NCBI RefSeq assembly: GCF_002075885.1
Contig: NZ_MDET01000022.1
Location: 1 to 54,379, forward strand
Direction of reading: 5' to 3'
Source of the DNA: Manganibacter manganicus
GTDB taxonomy: Bacteria > Pseudomonadota > Alphaproteobacteria > Rhizobiales > Rhizobiaceae
DNA length: 54,379 nucleotides
The position numbers and the translations under genes are program-made. Below the pieces are notes generated by a model. The model was not told where the DNA came from, ran no database searches, and worked only from the letters and a program-made list of their open reading frames with translations. This document shows positions 43,370 to 52,749 of this stretch, piece after piece (the first letter of the stretch is position 1; each line of letters begins with the position of its first letter).

Positions 43370-44209
43370 ATGATATCGCGCGAACAACTTATGGATGCCT
43401 ATCGCGCTGCCTGCCGCGCCGAGATCGAGGCGCTGAAGCCGGGCAATGTGCATGTCTTCGCCGATGGGCATCGCATGTCGGCCGCACAGTTCCTCACCAG
43501 CGCCGACGTGTCGGCGGCTCCGTTGTGCGAGCCCGGCCGGCCGGTCGGCCAGCGCATCCTTGCCGCCATCCGGGCGACGCGCGAAGCGGTCGCCACCAAC
43601 ACCAATCTCGGCATCGTGCTGCTGGCCGCCCCCTTGCTCGCCGCCGCGGAGCGGCCCGGCCCGGATTTGCGCGCCAATCTGCGCACCGTTCTGGAAAATC
43701 TCGACATGGACGACGCCGCCGCCGTCTTCTCGGCCATCGCGCTCGCCTCGCCCGGCGGCCTTGGCACGGCGGAAAACGATGTGCGCGAGGCGCCCCGCAT
43801 CGGCCTGTTGGACGCCATGGCCGAGGCCGCCGACCGCGACATGATCGCCAGCCAGTATGTCAGCGGCTACGAAGCGATATTCGACACCGGGCTTGCCGCC
43901 TGGCGCGCGGCAACATCGCGCGGCGAAAGCGGCATGTGGCCGACGGTCGCCGTCTATATGGCGTTTCTGTCCGATTTTCCCGACAGCCATGTCGCGCGCA
44001 AGCACGGCCTTGACGTCGCGGCTGATGTCCGGCGGGAGGCCCGAACCGTCGCCGCCGAACTATCCGGCCTGTCCGGTGACGAAACGCGCATCAGCCTGCT
44101 GACGGAGTTCGACCGGCGTCTGAAAGCGCGCGGCATCAACCCCGGCACCAGCGCCGATCTGACCGTGGCTTGTCTTTTAGGCCAAGGCTTGAGCCAACGC
44201 CTTGCATAA
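43370..44209 (+). CDS. CitG-like (triphosphoribosyl-dephospho-CoA synthase family) protein
   Basis: This 279-residue protein is homologous to CitG/MdcB, with EALKPGNVHVF, TNTNLGIVLLAAPL and FDRRLKARGINPGTSADLTVA segments (shown in part). No citrate or malonate lyase genes are present, so a role in cofactor synthesis for C1 metabolism is likely. Similar genes sit beside fae in other methylotrophs. The reaction is unknown. Confidence 0.88.
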   Translation: MISREQLMDAYRAACRAEIEALKPGNVHVFADGHRMSAAQFLTSADVSAAPLCEPGRPVGQRILAAIRATREAVATNTNLGIVLLAAPLLAAAERPGPDLRANLRTVLENLDMDDAAAVFSAIALASPGGLGTAENDVREAPRIGLLDAMAEAADRDMIASQYVSGYEAIFDTGLAAWRAATSRGESGMWPTVAVYMAFLSDFPDSHVARKHGLDVAADVRREARTVAAELSGLSGDETRISLLTEFDRRLKARGINPGTSADLTVACLLGQGLSQRLA

Positions 44210-44373
44210 AACCGGCATTGATGCTTCACTTTGATCCAGCGGAGGCAGGTGCTTTCGCTGCTATCTAGCCAACCGGCCCGCTTCGGGCGCTGCCAACAAG
44301 GATAGCTGTCCATCGAGCGCTCGCTCGGTAGCGGCGTCAATGGGCATCATAATTGTGTCTGGAGGAAATTGGC

Positions 44374-44880
44374 ATGGCAAAGATTTCAAAGGTAATGGTG
44401 GGCGAGTCGCTTGTCGGCGACGGCAATGAGGTCGCGCATGTCGATCTTCTGATCGGGCCACGCGGCAGCGCGGTCGAGTCCGCCTTCTGCAACGCGCTGA
44501 CCAACAACAAGGACGGCTTCACCTCGCTGCTGGCCGTCATCGCGCCCAACCTCGCCTGCAAGCCCAATACGGTGATGTTCAACAAGGTCACCATCAAGGG
44601 CGCCAAGCAGGCGGTGCAGATGTTCGGCCCGGCCCAGCATGCGGTTGCCAAGGCGGTGCAGGACAGCGTTGCCGACGGCGTCATCCCGGCCAATGAGGCG
44701 GACGACGTGTTCATCTGCGTCGGTGTGTTCATCCACTGGGACGCGGCCGACGATGCCAAGATCCAGCAGTACAATTACGAAGCCACCAAGGAAGCCATCA
44801 AGCGCGCCGTCGAGGGCACGCCGACGGCAGCCGAGGCGACGGCGCAGCGCGACAAGGTCAAGCATCCGTTCGCGGCTTAG
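44374..44880 (+). CDS. fae: Formaldehyde-activating enzyme
   Basis: This 168-residue Fae condenses formaldehyde with H4MPT in the cytoplasm. The active-site-region histidine is His22 ([15 protein letters not shown]). Conserved segments include [11 protein letters not shown] and [29 protein letters not shown] precedes the ATG. A separate ~160-base upstream region may carry its own strong promoter. Confidence 0.97.
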   Translation: MAKISKVMVGESLVGDGNEVAHVDLLIGPRGSAVESAFCNALTNNKDGFTSLLAVIAPNLACKPNTVMFNKVTIKGAKQAVQMFGPAQHAVAKAVQDSVADGVIPANEADDVFICVGVFIHWDAADDAKIQQYNYEATKEAIKRAVEGTPTAAEATAQRDKVKHPFAA

Positions 44881-44961
44881 ACAAGAGACAGCCCCGCACA
44901 GGTAGAACCCTCTGCGACGCCGGATGGTCTGTTGCGCCGGCTGATGAAAAGTCTGGGTTTC

Positions 44962-45008
44962 TAGAGCTTGATCCAGAAAAGTCGCAGACTTTTCGGACAC
45001 GATCATGC
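44962..45008. repeat. Palindromic repeat downstream of fae
   Basis: The core GAAAAGTCGCAGACTTTTC forms a hairpin and is flanked by TGATCC and GATCATGC. The same core recurs at 53719-53763 and a related one at 4314-4528, so it is a dispersed family. Confidence 0.65.
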
Positions 45009-45072
45009 GTCAAAGACAGAAACTTGAAGCGACTGCGTTCACTTGAACGTCGTCGCGCTCTGTGAACCGGAA

Positions 45073-45102
45073 AGCCGGCGAGGAACATTCTCTTCGCCGG
45101 CT
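45073..45102 (-). terminator. Hairpin terminator of the HisA-like gene
   Basis: AGCCGGCGA (45073-45081) pairs with TCGCCGGCT (45094-45102). On the minus strand the stem is followed by TTTCC. It lies just after the HisA-like stop. Confidence 0.6.
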
Positions 45103-45104
45103 TG

Positions 45105-45803
45105 TTAGCTGTGCAGGGTCTTAATCTGGTCGGGCGTCAGCGTGCCGCTATGCAGGCAGGTGGCGACGAGCGCGCCGTCTATGCCAAGTTCGGCAAGGCT
45201 GCGAATATCGTCGGCGCCGCGAACGCCGCCGGCGGCGATGATTGCCCGCTTTCCGGCCCTGGCCTTGATCGCTTGCAGCCGCTCGAAATCGGGACCGCCT
45301 GCGGCTCCGACCCTGGCCAGCGTCATGACGATCACCGTCTGTGGCCACAGATCCACATTGTCGAAAATGCCGGCAGGGCCATGGAAATCCGCACCCGGAA
45401 AATCGAGCGACAGAATCAGGTTGGGGTGGCCGGCAAAACGCGCCAGCAGCCAGGCATCCTTCTGCGATTCGGTGCCGAGAACCGGCCGCAGCCAAGGCTT
45501 TTCCAGCGCTGCCGCCAGCGGCCCGCTTTCGGCAATGCCCGCATCGACCCACAATTGCGGCTGCAGCTTCATTCCGCGCAGCGCCGCCAGCGCTTCGTCA
45601 TTCGGCAGGCCGCCGGCAATGGCGTTCAGATCGGCGATATAGAATGTGGGAAACGGGTAGAGCGAGCGCAGGCCGGCCGCCACGGAAGCCGGCTCGGAGG
45701 TCGGGCTCAGCGGCGTTTCGATCGGCCGGTAGAGGTCGCGCTGCCCCTTCCTGGCATGGACCACCTGACCGTCTTTCAGATCGAGAACCGGGATGATGCG
45801 CAC
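45105..45803 (-). CDS. HisA/HisF-like TIM-barrel protein of C1 cluster
   Basis: This ~232-residue protein resembles HisA: PVLDLKDGQVVHARKG at the N-terminus and IIAAGGVRGADDIRSL near the C-terminus (phosphate-binding). No other histidine gene is nearby, and such genes recur in methylotrophic H4MPT clusters, so a cofactor-synthesis role is likely. GTG at 45803 with GGAGG upstream was taken as the start; a TTG at 45818 is also in frame. Confidence 0.8.
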   Translation of the reverse strand: MRIIPVLDLKDGQVVHARKGQRDLYRPIETPLSPTSEPASVAAGLRSLYPFPTFYIADLNAIAGGLPNDEALAALRGMKLQPQLWVDAGIAESGPLAAALEKPWLRPVLGTESQKDAWLLARFAGHPNLILSLDFPGADFHGPAGIFDNVDLWPQTVIVMTLARVGAAGGPDFERLQAIKARAGKRAIIAAGGVRGADDIRSLAELGIDGALVATCLHSGTLTPDQIKTLHS

Positions 45804-45849
45804 CGTTTCGACCTCCAAAGTTTCAACTCACGACATGAAAGCCTGAACC

Positions 45850-46887
45850 ATGGAAAAAGAAAAGAGCGTCGTCGCCGGCTTCGATATTGGCGGTGCCCAT
45901 CTCAAGATCGCACGGGCTGAAGCGAAGCGCCTCGTGGCGGCGCAGACCTTCGCCACGCCGATCTGGGAAGGGCTGGATTGCCTTGACGCCGCCCTTTCCG
46001 AAGCCGCACCTCTTTACCGTGGCGCCGTCAGGCTGGCCTTCACCATGACGGGCGAACTCTCGGATGTATTCGCCACGCGTGAAGAAGGCGTTCGCGGCCT
46101 GATCGATGTGATCGAACGGCATTTCCCGACGGGCGACAGGCTGATCTACACGGTGTCGGCCGGTTTCGTGACGCGCGACAAGGCCCGCACCATGCCGCTC
46201 AAGGTCGCGTCCGCCAATTGGCACGCCACCGCCTCACTGGTGGCGAAGCTGACCGGCGAGGCCCTGTTTGTCGATATGGGCTCGACCACCACCGATATTC
46301 TGGCGCTGCGCGGTAACCGGGTCGCCAATCAGGGCGGAACCGACGCCGGCAGGTTGTTGACCGGTGAACTGGTCTATACCGGCTTTACCCGCAGCTTCCC
46401 CTTTGCACTTGCTCAATCGGCGCCGGTCGGCGGGCGCATGACGCCGCTGATGAACGAGTATTTCGCCGCCATGGCCGATGTGCATCGCATTCTCGGCGTG
46501 CTCAACGAGGACGACGACAAGCACCCGACGGTCGACGGCAAGCCCAAGACGGTGGACGGCTCGATTTCGCGGCTGGCGCATCTGCTGGGCCGCGATGCCG
46601 CCGACCTGCCTGCGCAGGAATGGCAACAGATCGCAAGCTGGTTCAGCGAACGTCAGCTTCGGCAGGTGCATGACGCCGCGGTTCTGGTTGCGACAGGCTT
46701 GCCGCCATCCGTGCCCGTTGTCGGTGCGGGCATCGGCCACACCCAGATCGTCCGGCTGGCTGAGAGGATGCAGCGCCGCTATGCGGATTTCGGCGATCTC
46801 ATCCCCGCCGATGACAGCATGCGCGGCGAAGCGCGATCCGCCGGGCCGGCTTCCGCCGTGGCCTTGCTGGCTGCCGACGCGGCATAG
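45850..46887 (+). CDS. H4MPT-linked C1 transfer pathway protein (hydantoinase-like, MfnF-like)
   Basis: This 345-residue protein of the hydantoinase/ASKHA fold has FDIGGAHLKIA at the N-terminus and FVDMGSTTTDILAL. It matches the family named H4MPT-linked C1 transfer pathway protein. In archaea a homologue (MfnF) joins the furan unit to glutamyl-tyramine in methanofuran synthesis; the same role in methylofuran synthesis is inferred. It is divergent from the HisA-like gene across 46 bases. Confidence 0.85.
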   Translation: MEKEKSVVAGFDIGGAHLKIARAEAKRLVAAQTFATPIWEGLDCLDAALSEAAPLYRGAVRLAFTMTGELSDVFATREEGVRGLIDVIERHFPTGDRLIYTVSAGFVTRDKARTMPLKVASANWHATASLVAKLTGEALFVDMGSTTTDILALRGNRVANQGGTDAGRLLTGELVYTGFTRSFPFALAQSAPVGGRMTPLMNEYFAAMADVHRILGVLNEDDDKHPTVDGKPKTVDGSISRLAHLLGRDAADLPAQEWQQIASWFSERQLRQVHDAAVLVATGLPPSVPVVGAGIGHTQIVRLAERMQRRYADFGDLIPADDSMRGEARSAGPASAVALLAADAA

Positions 46888-46888
46888 G

Positions 46889-47452
46889 TCATAGCCCGGC
46901 CTTGTGCTGCTTCACACGCTGCATGAGCCAGTCCCAGGCTTCCCGTTCCTGCGGGCCGGCGGTCTTGTCGATGGCAATCGTCAGATAGGCGATCTCGGCA
47001 TCGATCTTCTCTTCCGGCAGCATGCCGAGCCGGCTGACCAGAATGGCGAGCTCCAGCACCGCCGCCTTGGCCCGGTTGAGGCCGGTGAAGGGCGCATGCA
47101 CGGCCTCGTCCAGCACGCGGCAGAAATGGCGCGGGCGCGCGCCATCGTCGGCCACGCTTTCCACCTCCAACGCCGAATGAGCGAGCGCAGCCGCCAGCCT
47201 TGGAACGGCAAAGCCCGCCAGCGGCACGGTCGGCCAGTCCTTGCGGCCCGTCAGGCAACCGGCAAAGATGCGCACATCGTCGGTATAGCTGGCGACCGCA
47301 AAGGGAACCTGCGTGAGATTGTCGAGCGTCGTGGAGGGACGGAACGGCGCGATCACCCAACCGTCATCTTGGGCAATGATGCCGAGCGGGGCGATATGCA
47401 CCCTGCCCGCCCGGTTCACGGTGGTGACGATACATTCGCGGATATAGGGCAT
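46889..47452 (-). CDS. DUF447 family protein
   Basis: This 187-residue DUF447 protein begins MPYIRECIVTTVNRAGRVHIAPLG and resembles flavin-reductase-like barrels that may bind FMN. It is the last gene of the five-gene minus-strand cofactor operon and overlaps the DHPS-like gene (TGATG). It is convergent with the MfnF-like gene with one base between stops. DUF447 proteins occur mainly in archaea and methylotrophs; function unknown. Confidence 0.82.
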   Translation of the reverse strand: MPYIRECIVTTVNRAGRVHIAPLGIIAQDDGWVIAPFRPSTTLDNLTQVPFAVASYTDDVRIFAGCLTGRKDWPTVPLAGFAVPRLAAALAHSALEVESVADDGARPRHFCRVLDEAVHAPFTGLNRAKAAVLELAILVSRLGMLPEEKIDAEIAYLTIAIDKTAGPQEREAWDWLMQRVKQHKAGL

Positions 47453-48849
47453 CACCGGTCCCCCTTCTTGGCCGTTAACGTATGGCCGGCCTGCTTCAGC
47501 CGCGTGCGGTCGGCCTCCGGCGCCGGCGCTGCCGCACCCCACGCCAGCGGCTCGTCCTGCGCGTAGCGCTTGCCGAGGCGCCAGGCGATTTCGGCCTTCA
47601 TCAGTTCGGCACCGAGATAGAAGGCATGTGCGCCATCGTTTTCCACGCCAAGGCCGGGGAAAAGCTCGAACGCGTCGGTGGCCACTTCATGCCCCTTGCC
47701 GCTGAAGATATGGACGCCTTCCTCCGTGGTGGCGATGCGGAAATTGGCGTCGCGCAGTTCGCCGGCAAGCTGGGTGATATCTTCGGCTGAAAAGGCGAAC
47801 GGCTTGCGGTCATGCACCTGCAACAGCCCGGCGTGATAGCCGCGCGGCAGCGCGCCGTCGCGTTTAGCTGCATAGAGCATGCGTCGGGCGATATCGTGCT
47901 CCTCGACGGTGCGAACCGTGTGCGGCGAAACATGGACGGTCAGCACATTGCGGATTTCCAGTTCCGAGCACAGGCCGGCCAGAATTGCGGTCACGCCGGA
48001 GCTGTCGGCGTCGGTCAACTCGGTCAGATTGCCTGTGCCCATCATCAATTCGATATCCGGCCAGCGGCGGCGCGCCTCGATGAAGCGGCCGAGCGAAGCG
48101 GCAAAGCCGAAATGGATCGGATCCAGCACCGGATCGGCAATAAAGGCAATGCCGGCGTCCTGCGCGGCGGCTATGGCGCGGCCAAGTGAATCCAGATCGC
48201 CGGGATTGGCCGGAATCAGGATCGGCGTCACCGGATAATCGCCGGCAAGCGCCAGCGTGTTTTCGTTGAGGCTGAGCAGGTAATCGGCGCCGGCGCGCGC
48301 GCCCGTCTCCAACTCCCCGATGTTGGCGGAATCCACGCTGACCGAAAGCCCCTCTCCTTTCAGCGTCCGCACGGCATCTGCAAGGCCCGGAAACGGCGTG
48401 TCGGGCAGGCAGCCGATGTCGATCACATCGGCGCCGCCATCGGCAAGCCGGCGCGCGCGCTTGAGCAGATCATCGAGCGGCAGCGTCGAGGCATCGACGA
48501 TCTCGGCGAAGATGCGCATGTCATGGCGGGAAAGATCGGGTGGCCCGCCCGGCCTGCCGAGATAGGCCGGAAGATCGGCGACCTCATCGGGACCGCGCTC
48601 AAACGGCACGCCGAAACGCACTTCCAACCCTTCCAGCGAGCCACGGTAACGCCCCGGCAGAATGACCCGGCTGATGCCTTGAGGCAGCTTGAGACGACGG
48701 GAAATGATTTCCTCGCTCATCAAGGCCGCGACCTTGACGCCGATATCGATCACCTCCCAGGCAAAGTCGGTTTCGCCGAGGCCGGCAAGCAGGCGCTCCA
48801 GCCGCACCCTGGCCAGATGACCGGTCAGGAAGGCCCAACGCTCAGCCAT
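47452..48849 (-). CDS. Dihydropteroate synthase-like protein (DUF6513/DHPS)
   Basis: This 465-residue protein has an N-terminal family-specific region and a central pterin-binding DHPS-like barrel (FAEIVDAST, GADVIDIGC, LSVSVDSAN, MGTGNLTELTDADSSG). It probably couples the pterin to beta-RFAP in H4MPT synthesis. It overlaps afpA by 8 bases, with GGAAGG as the ribosome binding site. Confidence 0.85.
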   Translation of the reverse strand: MAERWAFLTGHLARVRLERLLAGLGETDFAWEVIDIGVKVAALMSEEIISRRLKLPQGISRVILPGRYRGSLEGLEVRFGVPFERGPDEVADLPAYLGRPGGPPDLSRHDMRIFAEIVDASTLPLDDLLKRARRLADGGADVIDIGCLPDTPFPGLADAVRTLKGEGLSVSVDSANIGELETGARAGADYLLSLNENTLALAGDYPVTPILIPANPGDLDSLGRAIAAAQDAGIAFIADPVLDPIHFGFAASLGRFIEARRRWPDIELMMGTGNLTELTDADSSGVTAILAGLCSELEIRNVLTVHVSPHTVRTVEEHDIARRMLYAAKRDGALPRGYHAGLLQVHDRKPFAFSAEDITQLAGELRDANFRIATTEEGVHIFSGKGHEVATDAFELFPGLGVENDGAHAFYLGAELMKAEIAWRLGKRYAQDEPLAWGAAAPAPEADRTRLKQAGHTLTAKKGDR

Positions 48850-49393
48850 GACCTTCCAGCTCGGACTTCCGACGACTTATCGCGGCGCGCAGGTCGGCCA
48901 GCGATTCCACCACCTGCGTTCGCTCGAACGTTTTCAGGCGTTCGGTGTTTTCAAGGTCGATGCGGCGCGGATAAACCTTGACCAGCCCGTGTGGCGCCAT
49001 GGTTTCAAGCTCCGGCGCGGTATCGCAGGCGAAGACGATGGCCGGCACTCGGCATTTGCCGGCCTGCGCAAAGACATTCGTGGCCAGCGTGTCGGAAATG
49101 CCGAATACGCATTTGGCCACCGTATTGGAACTGGCCGGCGCCATCACCACCGTATGATAGACACCATGGTAGAATTCGCCGACCGGAATGGCGCTGGCCG
49201 TCTTGTCGTGCAGCACGCGGGTGGTCTCGGGAAAATCGAGTTTCAGCTTGTACATGCGCAGCACTTCCGCCGCGGCTTTCGAGACAAAGACGTCGCAATT
49301 CTGCAGGTCGTGAATAAGCTCGAAACTCTCGGTGAAGAAGTGCCCCGATCCGGTCAGCACCCACGCCCAGCGCGGAACGGAGAGCTTGCCCAT
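48842..49393 (-). CDS. afpA: Archaeal-type flavoprotein AfpA (dihydromethanopterin reductase-like)
   Basis: This 183-residue flavoprotein of the phosphopantothenoylcysteine decarboxylase-like fold shows VVMAPASSNTVAKCVFGI. Related DmrB proteins of methanogens reduce dihydromethanopterin, so a last reductive step of H4MPT synthesis is likely. It starts at the stop of the kinase gene (TGATG); GTG at 49396 is possible. Confidence 0.82.
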   Translation of the reverse strand: MGKLSVPRWAWVLTGSGHFFTESFELIHDLQNCDVFVSKAAAEVLRMYKLKLDFPETTRVLHDKTASAIPVGEFYHGVYHTVVMAPASSNTVAKCVFGISDTLATNVFAQAGKCRVPAIVFACDTAPELETMAPHGLVKVYPRRIDLENTERLKTFERTQVVESLADLRAAISRRKSELEGHG

Positions 49394-50046
49394 CACACGG
49401 TCCTTTCCACGGCTTGCGCGGACTTTATCGCCACGCCGGGCAGCCTGCCCGAAGCAAGGATGCTGGCGGCTGCAGGCGCATCGTTCGGCCCGGCCAGCCG
49501 CAATTCCACGCCTTGCGGCAGCATTTCGGCAAAGCCGGCATCGAGAATGCCGCGTTGCATCAGGCTGACGGCCGTATCGCCTTCTGAAAAGTCACCGCTC
49601 TGCTTGATCAGCAGCAAGGTTTGCCCCGTCAGCTTGCCGGCCAGCCATGCGGCGAGGGAATCGGAGGTCACGTCCCAGGATTCGCGAATGTCGTGCGCCT
49701 CCAGCGCCATGCAGGACGGCAGCCAGACCGGAATGCGGCCTGCAGCCAGCGCGGCTTGCATTTCAGGAAAAGAGCGGACGCCGACCAGCCGGGGCCGGCC
49801 ATCGGCAACGGGTTGCTCGTCGAGAATAAGGTGGGCGAACTGTTCCATGGCAAGAACTGCCATCGCATGCGCGGCACGATCGGAAAAGCCCATATCTGCC
49901 TGCGCGGCACGCACCGCGTCGGCAAACGGCCCGCCGCCCGGCACGATCACCAGCGGCAGCGCCGCTTTTGCCAGCGCGGCAATCCAGACCGGCCCCTGCG
50001 CCTCGCGCGACGTGCTTCCGCCGAGCTTGACGACGACTGCCTTCAA
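49393..50046 (-). CDS. Amino acid kinase family protein, MfnE-like
   Basis: This 217-residue kinase has VVKLGGSTSRE and IVPGGGPFADAVR, the amino acid kinase motifs, and TLLLIKQSGDF later. Archaeal MfnE of this family phosphorylates the aminomethylfuran phosphate. It overlaps the MfnB-FolB gene by 4 bases, which supports methylofuran synthesis. Confidence 0.85.
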   Translation of the reverse strand: MKAVVVKLGGSTSREAQGPVWIAALAKAALPLVIVPGGGPFADAVRAAQADMGFSDRAAHAMAVLAMEQFAHLILDEQPVADGRPRLVGVRSFPEMQAALAAGRIPVWLPSCMALEAHDIRESWDVTSDSLAAWLAGKLTGQTLLLIKQSGDFSEGDTAVSLMQRGILDAGFAEMLPQGVELRLAGPNDAPAAASILASGRLPGVAIKSAQAVERTV

Positions 50047-51236
50047 GAGTGGCGGCCTTTCCGGCCACCGCCGGCAAACACGGTCTGCGTCTCGCCGCTC
50101 GCGCCACGCGGGCCCGTGGCGCGCTGCTGCTTGGCGCGCTTGCGCTCGATCTCGACGCCGACGCCACCCGGCCCCAACTCCAGCTTTTCCACCTTGACGA
50201 CGACGCGCGCCACGCGCGGATGCTCCAGCACCATGGTGGCGATCTGCTCGGCCAGCGTTTCGCTCAACTGCACATGGCCGCGCGCGACGATGGCGCGAAT
50301 GCCGTCCATGATGATGTCGTACGAAAAGACATGGCGCATGTCTTCAGGATGATCGGTAACGCGCAGCACATCGGCGCTGACGTCGAAACGTACCGTTTGG
50401 GTGTGACCGTGCTCGAAGGAATAGGCACCGATCTCCACCGGCAGCACGAAATCGCGTACGAAGATGCGGTCTGTGCCGAGTGTCGGGTCGATGGCATCGG
50501 GCGAATAGCCGCGCGCCGCCAGAAGCCGGTAATCGACGCTTGCCGAACTTCCGGCCTTGCGCTCTTCCGGTATCAGGTCGCGGATTTGCGCCACCGCCTC
50601 GGCGCTGATGGCGTCAGTGCGCACCGAGGCATCGCAAAGCGCACCGCGAAAGCCGAGAAAGTCAGGTCCGAACGTCAACAGGCGCGGCACATCCGGCGCT
50701 TCCAGCGAGCCGGCCAGCCCGACTTCAAGCCCCGCTTCCCTGGCGCGACGCACGAAGGCATCGATGTCGACCAGCGGCATGTGATCGAGCAGCCGCCCCT
50801 GCCCCTTTTTCGCCGTGTCGAGCATGACGCCGCCAAAGCCGCTTTCGGCAAAAACCGGCAACAGGCTCAAGTCCGGGTCGAGATCGGCAAACAGCACCGC
50901 GATCAGCTTTGCCTTGCCGGCTAACGGCTTGAGCGCGCGGGCGCAATCGGCGGCGGCCTGGGAAGGAAAGAAACCGATCTTGACATAATCGACGCCGGTA
51001 GCGGCAATCTCCTCGACCTTGGCGCGGATGGTTCGCGGTTCCATCGGCAGGTCGCCGCAAACCGCGCTGACCGGCCGGCGGCCGGCAATCAGCATCACCG
51101 TTTCCGTGATGGCGAGAATGGTCGCCGCGCCCAGCGCGCCGGCCTTCGGGTCTTTCAGATCGATGATATCGACGCCTTCCGAAAGCGCGATCTGCGCCTC
51201 CTGCGGCCCCGTCACGCTGGCCAGCATCTTGGTCAT
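50043..51236 (-). CDS. Fusion of MfnB (furan phosphate synthase) and FolB-like dihydroneopterin aldolase
   Basis: This 397-residue protein joins an N-terminal TIM-barrel MfnB domain (~1-230; IDLKDPKAGALGA and VDYVKIGFFPSQ carry the lysines) to a C-terminal FolB-like domain (~260-370; VLPVEIGAYSFEHGHTQTVRFDV in part). MfnB makes the furan precursor of methanofuran; FolB-like enzymes cleave dihydroneopterin. One polypeptide thus serves both cofactors. It opens the minus-strand operon; start 51236 was chosen by homology. Confidence 0.85.
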   Translation of the reverse strand: MTKMLASVTGPQEAQIALSEGVDIIDLKDPKAGALGAATILAITETVMLIAGRRPVSAVCGDLPMEPRTIRAKVEEIAATGVDYVKIGFFPSQAAADCARALKPLAGKAKLIAVLFADLDPDLSLLPVFAESGFGGVMLDTAKKGQGRLLDHMPLVDIDAFVRRAREAGLEVGLAGSLEAPDVPRLLTFGPDFLGFRGALCDASVRTDAISAEAVAQIRDLIPEERKAGSSASVDYRLLAARGYSPDAIDPTLGTDRIFVRDFVLPVEIGAYSFEHGHTQTVRFDVSADVLRVTDHPEDMRHVFSYDIIMDGIRAIVARGHVQLSETLAEQIATMVLEHPRVARVVVKVEKLELGPGGVGVEIERKRAKQQRATGPRGASGETQTVFAGGGRKGRHS

Positions 51237-51466
51237 GGCACCAGAACCTTGATCATGCGGATTGTAACTCCAGTCTGTCCGGAACAGTTTCACCGGCGCG
51301 ATGCATTATGCAATGGATAATCATAACGAAAAAAACTTGCCTGTGGGGAAAATACGGTCACTGGGTTTGATAATTTTTTCGAATTGATTACAGTCCGCCA
51401 CGGGCACCTTGACTTCGCTTTTTTCCGACAAGTTCGGACTTTGGCGCGAGAATTGGTTATTTGTTT

Positions 51467-52729
51467 ATGACAGATGCGAGACCACGCAGCGTCGCGGTCT
51501 TCTTGGGCGCACTTGCTCTTGCGGTCAATGGCCTCGCGGTTAACGGTTCATCTGCCATAGCGCAGGAACAGCCGGCCCAGGCCACGGCGGCGAAGAAGGC
51601 TGAAAAGCCGATCACAGAAATCCGGATCGGCTATCTGCGTGCTTTCAAGCCGCATCTGACGCTTTCCCTGCTTGACCAGCCGCCCGAGGACGAAGGCATT
51701 GCCGGAGCCAATGTGGCGATTGCCGACAATGACACGACCGGCAAGTTCCTGCGTCAGCATTTCACCCTCGACACGATCCAGATCAAGCCCGAGGACGATC
51801 CGGTCGCCGCCTTCAACCAACTGGTCGCCAAGGGCGACCGCTATGTGGTGGCCGATCTTTCGGCCAGGCAAATTCTGGCGATCGCCGACATCGCCCGCGA
51901 CAAGGGCGTGCTGATCTTCAATATCGGCGCCACCGACGACAGCTTGCGCGAAGAGAATTGCCGCATCAACGTCTTCCACATCGCGCCGACGCGCTCCATG
52001 CTGGCCGATGCGCTGGCGCAATATCTGATGTGGAAGCGCTGGCCGAAATGGGTGCTGATCTACGGTTCGCATGAGGGCGACCATCTCTTTGCCAATGCGC
52101 TGCGCCGGGCCGCGTCGCGTTTCGGCGGCGAAATCCTGGCGGAGAAGGAATTCAAGGACACCGGCACGGCGCGCCGCACCGACACTGGCGCGGTGCAGAT
52201 CCAGAAGCTGATCTCGACCTTCACGCAGGGGCTTCCCGATTACGACGTGATGCTGGTCGCCGACGAGAGCGAGGTGTTCGGCACCTATGTGCCATACCGC
52301 ACCTGGATGCCGCGCCCGGTGGCCGGAACCACCGGGCTCGTGCCCTCGGCCTGGCACCCGGCCAGCGAGCAATGGGCCGGCATTCAGATGCAGAGCCGTT
52401 TCCTCAAGGCCACCGGGCGGCGCATGCTGTCCAAGGACATGCTGGCATGGACGGCGGTTCGCGTCGTCGGCGAGGCGGCCACCCGCGCCAAGGGCACCGA
52501 TCCCGAGACGATGGACGCCTATCTGCGTTCCGACAAGTTTTCGGTCGCCGCCTTCAAGGGGCAGAAGCTGACCTTCCGCGACTGGAACCTTCAGCTTCGG
52601 CAGCCGATCCTGCTGGGCGACACCAGGTCGGTCATCTCGACCTCGCCGCAGGAAGGCTATCTTCATCAGGTTTCCGAACTGGACACGCTCGGCGTGGACA
52701 AGCCGGAAACCAAATGCGTTCTCAAATGA
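51467..52729 (+). CDS. ABC substrate-binding protein, PQQ-dependent alcohol dehydrogenase system
   Basis: This 420-residue periplasmic protein of the branched-chain amino acid-binding fold has a signal peptide (cleavage near AIAQ, ~residue 30) and matches the family found only with PQQ-alcohol dehydrogenases (IRIGYLRAFKP, FNIGATDDSLRE, VADESEVFGTYVPYRTW). ATG 51467 was used; TTG 51461 is possible. The 170 bases upstream contain an AT-rich divergent promoter region with a weak TCCGA-N5-TCGGA palindrome at 51424-51438. Confidence 0.88.
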   Translation: MTDARPRSVAVFLGALALAVNGLAVNGSSAIAQEQPAQATAAKKAEKPITEIRIGYLRAFKPHLTLSLLDQPPEDEGIAGANVAIADNDTTGKFLRQHFTLDTIQIKPEDDPVAAFNQLVAKGDRYVVADLSARQILAIADIARDKGVLIFNIGATDDSLREENCRINVFHIAPTRSMLADALAQYLMWKRWPKWVLIYGSHEGDHLFANALRRAASRFGGEILAEKEFKDTGTARRTDTGAVQIQKLISTFTQGLPDYDVMLVADESEVFGTYVPYRTWMPRPVAGTTGLVPSAWHPASEQWAGIQMQSRFLKATGRRMLSKDMLAWTAVRVVGEAATRAKGTDPETMDAYLRSDKFSVAAFKGQKLTFRDWNLQLRQPILLGDTRSVISTSPQEGYLHQVSELDTLGVDKPETKCVLK

Positions 52730-52749
52730 ACCGAACGGGAGGAATTCAG

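Noticed and set aside
45105..45803. Annotation as histidine biosynthesis HisA
   Set aside because: No other histidine gene is near, and its setting is entirely C1 cofactor genes, so only a HisA-like fold is claimed.
48848..50197. 449-codon open frame opposite the cofactor operon
   Set aside because: The overlapping minus-strand genes have clear families and coupled starts; this frame has none.
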